Source: Paracoccaceae bacterium
GTDB taxonomy: Bacteria; Pseudomonadota; Alphaproteobacteria; Rhodobacterales; Rhodobacteraceae
Direction: 5' to 3'
DNA length: 6,037 nucleotides
Assembly (NCBI GenBank): GCA_007123625.1
Contig: SKKS01000217.1
Span: forward strand, 1 to 6,037
In this document: piece after piece, positions 1 to 6,037 of the stretch
Layout of the letters: every line of letters starts with the position of its first letter
Position numbering within the stretch: position 1 is the first letter of the stretch
Translations under genes and position numbers: made by a program
The notes under the pieces: model-generated
What the model was told of the DNA's origin: nothing
Databases searched by the model: none
The model's input: only the letters and a program-made list of their open reading frames with translations

Positions 1-414
1 ATGCGGCGGGTCCACCCGCTGGCGCGCGCGCCGAGCGGCGCCGGTGTCGCCGGTGCGGTCCTCGATCCGGATGTTCATCCCAAGGTCCGCCACCGGACGG
101 GCCAGATTGCGCGCAATGTCATGGGTCAGCGCCTTGAGCGGCGACACATAGAGCGTGTGCAACCCCGCATGCGGTGTCTGGAGCGCGACCAGCGTCGGCA
201 GGAACCCCGCCAGCGTCTTGCCCCCACCGGTGGGAGCGATCAGCAATGTGTTGTCGCATGCCTCCAGCAGCGCGATCTGGTGCGGATGCGGCGTCCAGCC
301 CTGCGCGGCGAACCAGCGGGCGAATGCGGGCGGCAGGGTGCGGGGCGCTGGGGGTTCGATGCGGGGTCCTCCGACGGATGCCGGGCAACCTGCGTCCGTG
401 GCGCGCGCTGTCAA
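1..414 (-). CDS. Lhr-like ligase-associated DEXH-box helicase, N-terminal part (runs off left edge)
   Basis: Reading the minus strand gives the start of a superfamily 2 helicase, an ATP-driven nucleic-acid motor. Visible in order are LPPAFARWFAAQGW, the PHPHQ box, Walker A (APTGGGKTLAGFLP, around positions 211-235), motif Ia (YVSPLKALTHDIARNL) and the RTGDT segment typical of Lhr-like proteins. About 120-138 residues are present; the DEVH box, helicase C domain and any Lhr C-terminal region lie beyond position 1. The family known as ligase-associated DNA damage response DEXH-box helicase fits best and usually sits beside an ATP-dependent ligase and an exonuclease, but those partners are outside the window. 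The start is unresolved. The only nearby standard start codon is TTG at 414-412, which overlaps the oxyR stop (TTGA). Family similarity seems to begin only near 345, where a good Shine-Dalgarno sequence precedes an ATC codon at 360-358. It probably shares a transcript with oxyR. Function by family resemblance only. Confidence 0.85.
   Translation of the reverse strand, partial: MTARATDAGCPASVGGPRIEPPAPRTLPPAFARWFAAQGWTPHPHQIALLEACDNTLLIAPTGGGKTLAGFLPTLVALQTPHAGLHTLYVSPLKALTHDIARNLARPVADLGMNIRIEDRTGDTGAARRARQRVDPPH
358..372 (-). promoter_or_regulatory. Shine-Dalgarno GGAGGA six bases before an in-frame ATC codon
   Basis: On the minus strand, GGAGGA at about 372-367 is followed by CCCCGC and then ATC at 360-358, in frame with the helicase. 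No ATG, GTG or TTG lies between here and the first conserved helicase residues. The spacing is ideal for translation initiation, and the resulting N-terminus (IEPPAPRTLPPAF) is the length I would expect for this family. It is either a rare ATC start, a start codon lost by mutation or sequencing error, or a chance purine run behind the true TTG start at 414. Confidence 0.45.
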
Positions 415-1325
415 GGCACGGCCTGCGGCGGGGCGCCGCCCGTGCCCACTTCGCGCACCATCGCGCCGATCTGGCGCAACTGCGGCGCCAGCGGCGAGGT
501 GCGGCGCCAGACCATGCCGATGGTCCGTTCGGGCTGAGGGTCCGGGAATCGCGCGACTGATACCGCCGCCGAGCGCGTTTCCACCGGCAACGCCATTTCG
601 GGGATCAGCGTCACCCCGATCCCTGCGCCGACCAGTTGCACCAGCGTCGCCAGCGACGAGCCGTCCAGCAATTCGCGCGGGCGGTTCGGCGCCATGTTGC
701 AGAACGAAAGCGCCTGATCGCGAAAGCAATGCCCTTCCTCCAGCAACAGCAGGCGCATTTCGCGCAACCCCTCTCGGTCCGGCACCGGGTCACTGGCCTG
801 CGCCTGCGGGCGCACCAGTACGAAAGATTCGGTAAACAGCGGCTCTTCGTCGATGCCCGGCTCGGACACCGGCAACGCCACGATCGCGGTATCCAGCCCA
901 CCCGCGCGCAATTCCGACAGCAGGCGCGGGGTCAACGCCTCGCGCACATGCAGGTCCAGATCAGGATAGGCGCGCGTCAGCCCGGCCAGAATCCCGGGCA
1001 ACAGATAGGGCGCGATGGTGGGAATCACCCCGATGCGCAACTGCCCTGCCAACCCGGTCTGCGCCGCGCGCGCCAGATCGGCCAGTTCGTCGACGGCGCG
1101 CAGGATTTCGCGTGCGCGCAGGGCAAAGGCCGCGCCTAAGCTGGTCAGCCGAACCTGCCGGGCGCTGCGCTCGAACAGGGGCGTACCCAACGCGGCCTCA
1201 AGATCGCGGATCTGCATGGACAGCGCGGGTTGCGAAATGGCGCAGACCTCGGCCGCGCGGCCGAAATGGCCCTGCCGGGCCAGCGCCTCGAAGTATCGCA
1301 ACTGTTTCAGGGTCAGATTGTTCAT
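411..1325 (-). CDS. oxyR: OxyR, hydrogen-peroxide-sensing LysR-family transcriptional regulator
   Basis: The 304-residue product is a full-length LysR-type regulator. Residues 1-60 form the winged helix-turn-helix (LTLKQLRYFEALARQGHFGRAA, then SQPALSMQIRDLEAALG), and residues from about 90 form the regulatory domain. Two cysteines at 200 and 209 lie in the signature EEGHCFRDQALSFC, matching the peroxidatic Cys199 and resolving Cys208 of E. coli OxyR, with the adjacent His and Arg-Asp kept. Threonines in IPTIAPYLLP (103) and EALTPRLL (132) match the peroxide-pocket threonines. In this family peroxide forms a disulfide that switches the tetramer to activate antioxidant genes. A divergent katG 161 bp away supports the identification. 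I chose ATG at 1325 because OxyR proteins start at about this point; a TTG at 1346 would add seven residues without a family counterpart. No clear Shine-Dalgarno precedes either. A third cysteine, Cys28, lies in the DNA-binding domain. Confidence 0.93.
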   Translation of the reverse strand: MNNLTLKQLRYFEALARQGHFGRAAEVCAISQPALSMQIRDLEAALGTPLFERSARQVRLTSLGAAFALRAREILRAVDELADLARAAQTGLAGQLRIGVIPTIAPYLLPGILAGLTRAYPDLDLHVREALTPRLLSELRAGGLDTAIVALPVSEPGIDEEPLFTESFVLVRPQAQASDPVPDREGLREMRLLLLEEGHCFRDQALSFCNMAPNRPRELLDGSSLATLVQLVGAGIGVTLIPEMALPVETRSAAVSVARFPDPQPERTIGMVWRRTSPLAPQLRQIGAMVREVGTGGAPPQAVP

Positions 1326-1341
1326 AAGCTGAACATATCGT

Positions 1342-1374
1342 CGCAATCAGAAAATCCAACTTAAACTAATCGCG
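1342..1374. promoter_or_regulatory. Candidate OxyR operator in the divergent oxyR-katG region
   Basis: The intergenic region is AT-rich here against a GC-rich background. It holds an imperfect inverted repeat: CGCAATCAG at 1342-1350 and CTAATCGCG at 1366-1374, seven of nine positions matching, with a 15-bp AT-rich spacer centred on 1358. LysR-type regulators commonly bind such dyads between their own gene and a divergent target. The repeat does not closely match the E. coli four-part ATAG/CTAT pattern, so its assignment to OxyR is inference from position and symmetry. It lies beside the oxyR start and about 110-145 bp before the katG start. Confidence 0.4.
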
Positions 1375-1470
1375 CGTCAGTGTTAGAACCATTCCAGAGA
1401 CCACGCGGCAGCCGAGAAAGCAGCCCGCGGGTCGCCCGCCGCCCCGGCGGCCGGGACCCTGACGCAACAT

Positions 1471-1479
1471 AAGGAAGGA
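1471..1479 (+). promoter_or_regulatory. katG ribosome binding site
   Basis: AAGGAAGGA ends seven bases before the ATG at 1487. This double purine motif is strong and fixes the katG start, leaving a long leader of perhaps 100 bases after the divergent control region. Confidence 0.8.
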
Positions 1480-1486
1480 AACGATC

Positions 1487-3754
<2,268 letters not shown>

Positions 3755-3783
3755 CCCAGCGCGACCTGCACCGACCTGAAACA

Positions 3784-3820
3784 GCCCGGGCGCCAGAAAT
3801 GGCGTCCGGGCCTCGTCTTG
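3784..3820 (+). terminator. katG transcription terminator hairpin
   Basis: Thirty bases after the katG stop, GCCCGGGCGCC (3784-3794) and GGCGTCCGGGC (3801-3811) form an 11-bp stem with one G-T pair and a six-base loop AGAAAT. The following CTCGTCTTGT is only moderately T-rich, so the hairpin is strong but the tail is weak, as is common in high-GC genomes. Confidence 0.75.
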
Positions 3821-3875
3821 TGTCCCGCCGGGGGAACAATTGAACACGGCAACAGGTCGCGCACCGCCCGTTGCC

Positions 3876-3910
3876 CGCCAAACGCAAACCGCCGGGGAAA
3901 ACCCCGGCGG
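3876..3910 (-). terminator. rpmJ transcription terminator hairpin
   Basis: CCGCCGGGG (3889-3897) and CCCCGGCGG (3902-3910) form a perfect 9-bp stem with a four-base loop. On the minus strand the loop reads TTTT and the stem is followed by TTTGCGTTTGG, a partial T-tract. It lies about 30 bases after the rpmJ stop. Together with the katG hairpin it separates two convergent genes, and it could also catch plus-strand readthrough. Confidence 0.75.
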
Positions 3911-3940
3911 CTGGCAAGTCCGACCAAGTGTCGCGCGGGA

Positions 3941-4066
3941 TCAGCCCTGACGCGCCTTGAATTTCTTCTGGGTCTTGTTGATGACGTACACCCGGCCCTT
4001 GCGGCGCACGATCTGACAATCGCGGTGGCGCTGCTTGAGCGACCGGAGCGAATTCCTGACCTTCAT
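3941..4066 (-). CDS. rpmJ: 50S ribosomal protein bL36 (L36)
   Basis: The 41-residue, very basic product starts MKVRNSLRSLKQRHRDCQ and ends KTQKKFKARQG, matching the family in both length and sequence. bL36 binds 23S rRNA in the large subunit. Only one cysteine (Cys17) is present, so the four-ligand zinc ribbon of the C+ type is absent; this is the form I would expect in alphaproteobacteria. The start is fixed by the conserved MKVR and by AAGGAGA (4079-4073) six bases before the ATG. An in-frame upstream extension to 4132 is rejected because it would translate a terminator. The gene stands alone rather than in a ribosomal operon, downstream of tRNA-Val on the same strand, and has its own terminator. 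Confidence 0.95.
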   Translation of the reverse strand: MKVRNSLRSLKQRHRDCQIVRRKGRVYVINKTQKKFKARQG

Positions 4067-4101
4067 CGGCCTTCTCCTTATCGCGGCGCCAGGCGCCTTT
4101 C

Positions 4102-4129
4102 GAAAAATACACCCCGCCACATGGCGGGG
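4102..4129 (-). terminator. tRNA-Val terminator hairpin
   Basis: On the minus strand CCCCGCC, loop ATGT and GGCGGGG form a perfect 7-bp stem (4129-4123 with 4118-4112), followed by TGTATTTTTCG, which contains a run of five T. It begins five bases after the tRNA CCA end. This is a convincing intrinsic terminator for the tRNA. Confidence 0.75.
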
Positions 4130-4132
4130 CAA
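4104..4132 (-). promoter_or_regulatory. Possible rpmJ promoter overlapping the tRNA-Val terminator
   Basis: Read on the minus strand, TTGCCC (4132-4127) is followed after exactly 17 bases by TATTTT (4109-4104). This resembles a sigma70 -35/-10 pair and would start transcription near 4097, giving a leader of about 30 bases with the rpmJ ribosome binding site. The spacer is the terminator stem itself. There is no other room for a promoter between the tRNA and rpmJ. It rests on sequence resemblance only. Confidence 0.4.
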
Positions 4133-4133
4133 A

Positions 4134-4208
<75 letters not shown>

Positions 4209-4232
4209 GAACGATGACCGGAGAATCGCCAT

Positions 4233-4262
4233 TGCAAACCGCAACAGATGGCCCCGCGTCAA
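4233..4262 (-). promoter_or_regulatory. Possible tRNA-Val promoter
   Basis: On the minus strand TTGACG (4262-4257) is a good -35 element. The best -10 candidate 18 bases downstream is TTTGCA (4238-4233), which is poor. Transcription would start about 15-20 bases before the mature tRNA 5' end. The position is sensible, but the -10 match is weak. Confidence 0.35.
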
Positions 4263-4315
4263 ACCGTATCGACCGTGCGGCGTATAAAAGGACTTGCGGC
4301 AAGGATCAAGGGGTT

Positions 4316-4343
4316 TTGGCATTGCTTCGATCCACGCTATACT
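4316..4343 (+). promoter_or_regulatory. Sigma70-type promoter of the N-formylglutamate amidohydrolase gene
   Basis: TTGGCA (4316-4321) and TATACT (4338-4343) are separated by 16 bases, one of the clearest consensus-like promoters in the window. Initiation would fall near 4350, giving a leader of about 24 bases that contains GGAG (4359-4362), eleven bases before the ATG at 4374. Its position inside the longest open frame argues that the upstream ATG at 4248 is not used. Confidence 0.65.
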
Positions 4344-4373
4344 CGGGTACTTGCAAGCGGAGCGCGCGCCCTG

Positions 4374-5237
4374 ATGACGCCCTTTGAACTGGTCCAGCCC
4401 AAGCGGGTCACCTCGTGTGTTGTGTTCGCGTCACCGCACAGCGCACGGGACTATCCTGCGGACCTGCTCCGGGCCAGCCCGCTGGATATCTGCGCGCTGC
4501 GCTCGTCCGAAGATGCCTATGTCGACCTGTTGCTGCGTGCTGCACCCGAACAAGGCGCGCCGCTGCTGCTGGGGGGCGTGCCGCGCGCCTATGTGGATTA
4601 CAACCGCGCGGCGGGTGAACTCGATCCCGCGCTGATCGACGGGGTCGGGCGCGTGTCGCTGAACCCGCGGGTCGCGGCGGGGCTGGGTGTGATCCCGCGG
4701 GTGGTGTCACGCGGACGCGCGATCTATCGCGGGAAACTGCCCCGGGCCGAGGCCGAGCGCCGCATCGCGCAATTCTGGCGCCCCTATCACAGCGCGCTCG
4801 ACACGCTTCTTCAATCCCAGCGCGCCCGCTTCGGCCAGACGATCCTTCTGGACATGCACTCCATGCCGCACGAGGCCGTGGGCAACGACCTGCGCAGGGG
4901 CCGAGACCGCCCGGATGTCGTGGTCGGCGACCGGTTCGGCGCAGCGGCCGCGCCCTGGGTGGTCGAGGCCGTCGAAGCGGCCTTTCGTGCGGCCGGACTG
5001 CGCGTGGCGCGCAACGCGCCCTTCGCCGGCGCGCACGTGGTGCAGGCCTACGGTCGCCCGTCCATGAACATGCATGCCGTCCAGGTCGAAATCGACCGCA
5101 CCCTTTACCTGGACGAAGCAAGGGTAGAGCCGCACAGCGGTTTCGCTGACTTTCAGGCGCTGATGAACCGGGTTGTGGGCGAACTAGCGGCCCTCGGATC
5201 CGGCGCGGGGCAGGTATTGCCACTCGCAGCGGAATAA
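4374..5237 (+). CDS. N-formylglutamate amidohydrolase family protein
   Basis: The 287-residue product resembles the N-formylglutamate amidohydrolase family, metal-dependent enzymes that release formate from N-formyl-L-glutamate, a late step of one histidine degradation route. Family-like motifs are FASPHSARDYPADLL (residues 18-32), the VDYNR segment (74-78), ILLDMHSMPH (157-166, with Asp160 and His162), GRPSMNMHAVQVEIDRTLYL (227-246, with His234, Glu239 and Arg242) and a terminal helix. His22, His162 and the acidic residues are likely metal or catalytic ligands, inferred from conservation I recognise rather than from an alignment. No signal peptide is seen. I chose ATG 4374 because similarity starts just after it and a good promoter lies at 4316-4343; the frame is open back to 4248, but that part is not family-like. 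No hut genes are visible, so the true substrate could be another N-acyl amino acid. It converges with dinB across 22 bp. Confidence 0.88.
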   Translation: MTPFELVQPKRVTSCVVFASPHSARDYPADLLRASPLDICALRSSEDAYVDLLLRAAPEQGAPLLLGGVPRAYVDYNRAAGELDPALIDGVGRVSLNPRVAAGLGVIPRVVSRGRAIYRGKLPRAEAERRIAQFWRPYHSALDTLLQSQRARFGQTILLDMHSMPHEAVGNDLRRGRDRPDVVVGDRFGAAAAPWVVEAVEAAFRAAGLRVARNAPFAGAHVVQAYGRPSMNMHAVQVEIDRTLYLDEARVEPHSGFADFQALMNRVVGELAALGSGAGQVLPLAAE

Positions 5238-5259
5238 GCCCGGGCCCCCGAACACCGCC

Positions 5260-6037
5260 TCACCGCAGCGAACGCCCCTTGATGATCGCGCCCGCGCCAT
5301 AGCGTGCGCGAATGCGGTCCAGCGCCCGTTCGGCGGCGGCGCGCCGGGGCGCGTCCGGATCGGCCAGATCGGCCATAGGGTCCGCGCCGGATGCGGGGGC
5401 CAGCCCCGCAATCCCCACCCCGATAAGCCGAAAAGGCCCGCCATCGCCCACCCGGTCGAACAACGCCCGCACATGGCGATAGATCGTATCGGCCAACTGC
5501 ACCGGCTCCGACACCGTGACCCTGCGGCTCAGGATCCGATGATTCGCACGCTTGAGCTTCAGCATAACCACCTCTCCCGCCAGCGCGCGCGCCTTGGCGC
5601 GGTCCGCGACCTGCTCGGCCAGCCGCCACAGATGCCCGTCGATCAAATCCGGGTCGGTGACATCCTCGGGCAGGGTGGTTTCCTTCGAAATCGACTTCAC
5701 CAGCGCGTCGGGGGTGACCGTGCGGGTGTCCTCGCCCCGGGCAAGATGCCACAGGCGCGCGCCCATCCCCCCGAAGCGCGCCACCAGATCGGCCTTGTCC
5801 CGCACCAGAAGGTCGTCGACCCGCCGGATCCCCTCGGCCTGCAGCCGCGCCTCAAGCACGGCGCCCACGCCCCAGATCATGCCGACCGGCTTGCCGTACA
5901 GAAACGCCGCCGTTTCGGCCCGGCCGATCACCGAGAAGCCGCGCGGCTTGTCCAGATCCGAGGCGCTCTTGGCCAGGAACTTGTTGTGCGACAGCCCCAC
6001 CGAAGCTGTCACGCCGATCTCCGCTTCAATCTCCTGC
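5260..6037 (-). CDS. dinB: DNA polymerase IV, Y-family translesion polymerase, C-terminal part (runs off right edge)
   Basis: The 258 residues present cover the C-terminal part of a Y-family DNA polymerase, which copies across damaged template bases with low fidelity. The frame enters from the right edge with QEIEAEIG, then the palm segment VTASVGLSHNKFLAKSASDL (residues 9-28), the thumb helix-hairpin-helix (around 50-77, MIWGVGAVLEARLQAEGI), and the little-finger domain from about 105 (SISKETTLPEDV) to 210. The first hundred or so residues, including the catalytic Asp and Asp-Glu motifs and the steric gate, lie outside the window, so activity cannot be judged. A GTG at 6012 is internal and not the start. 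The tail (211-258) has no obvious QLxLF-type clamp-binding motif; ADPMADLADPDAP occupies that area. UmuC-type paralogues are less likely given the HNKFLAK and thumb sequences. The stop is 22 bp from the stop of the convergent amidohydrolase gene. Confidence 0.93.
   Translation of the reverse strand, partial: QEIEAEIGVTASVGLSHNKFLAKSASDLDKPRGFSVIGRAETAAFLYGKPVGMIWGVGAVLEARLQAEGIRRVDDLLVRDKADLVARFGGMGARLWHLARGEDTRTVTPDALVKSISKETTLPEDVTDPDLIDGHLWRLAEQVADRAKARALAGEVVMLKLKRANHRILSRRVTVSEPVQLADTIYRHVRALFDRVGDGGPFRLIGVGIAGLAPASGADPMADLADPDAPRRAAAERALDRIRARYGAGAIIKGRSLR

Noticed and set aside
155..835. Plus-strand open frames across the helicase and oxyR genes
   Set aside because: Compositionally biased shadows of the two minus-strand genes, with no domain and no ribosome binding site.
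4259..4288. A second promoter with TATAAA at 4283-4288
   Set aside because: The -10 is good but no convincing -35 lies at the right distance; the pair at 4316-4343 is clearly better.
4248..4373. Upstream ATG at 4248 as the start of the amidohydrolase
   Set aside because: The extra 42 residues do not resemble the family, and the best promoter (4316-4343) lies inside them.
4408..5223. A 271-codon minus-strand frame antisense to the amidohydrolase gene
   Set aside because: It is an Arg/Pro/Ala-rich shadow with no family motif; the plus strand has clear enzyme motifs and a promoter.
5238..5259. GCCCGGGC palindrome in the gap between the convergent amidohydrolase and dinB genes as a bidirectional terminator
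   Set aside because: The palindrome has no loop to form a stable hairpin and no T-tract on either side.

Overview
The window is a high-GC (roughly two-thirds G+C), gene-dense chromosomal segment from an alphaproteobacterium. It is most likely from the order Rhodobacterales. That guess rests on the 41-residue alphaproteobacterial form of ribosomal protein bL36, the GC-rich codon usage, the ligase-associated type of helicase and the general protein sequence style. It was made by reading alone, without a database search. I see no transposase, integrase, phage gene, CRISPR array or plasmid function, so this is an ordinary housekeeping and stress-response region.

Layout from left to right. (1) On the minus strand, positions 1 to about 414 hold the N-terminal part of an Lhr-like, ligase-associated DEXH-box helicase that runs off the left edge. 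(2) Just upstream of it on the same strand is oxyR (411-1325), a LysR-family peroxide sensor with both redox cysteines. (3) A 161-bp divergent control region (1326-1486) separates oxyR from katG. (4) katG (1487-3754, plus strand) encodes a complete bifunctional catalase-peroxidase with every catalytic residue I could check. (5) A convergent intergenic region follows, with one terminator hairpin for katG and another for rpmJ. (6) On the minus strand lie rpmJ (bL36, 3941-4066) and, upstream of it, tRNA-Val(GAC) (4134-4208), separated by a hairpin terminator that overlaps a possible rpmJ promoter. (7) On the plus strand, an N-formylglutamate amidohydrolase-family gene (4374-5237) has a good sigma70-type promoter directly in front of it. 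(8) On the minus strand, the C-terminal two thirds of DNA polymerase IV (dinB, 5260 to the right edge) converges on the amidohydrolase gene with a 22-bp gap.

Functional reading. The oxyR/katG pair is a classical peroxide defence module: OxyR oxidised by hydrogen peroxide is expected to activate katG from the shared intergenic region, and KatG then removes the peroxide. The helicase lies immediately downstream of oxyR on the same strand, so it may be co-expressed; its family is linked to DNA repair. dinB is a translesion polymerase. A DNA-damage and oxidative-stress theme is therefore visible, but only oxyR-katG is a firm functional unit. tRNA-Val and rpmJ are translation genes. I found no evidence of an undescribed system. 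The points most worth checking are the start codon of the helicase (a Shine-Dalgarno sequence sits before an ATC codon) and the overlapping terminator/promoter between tRNA-Val and rpmJ.
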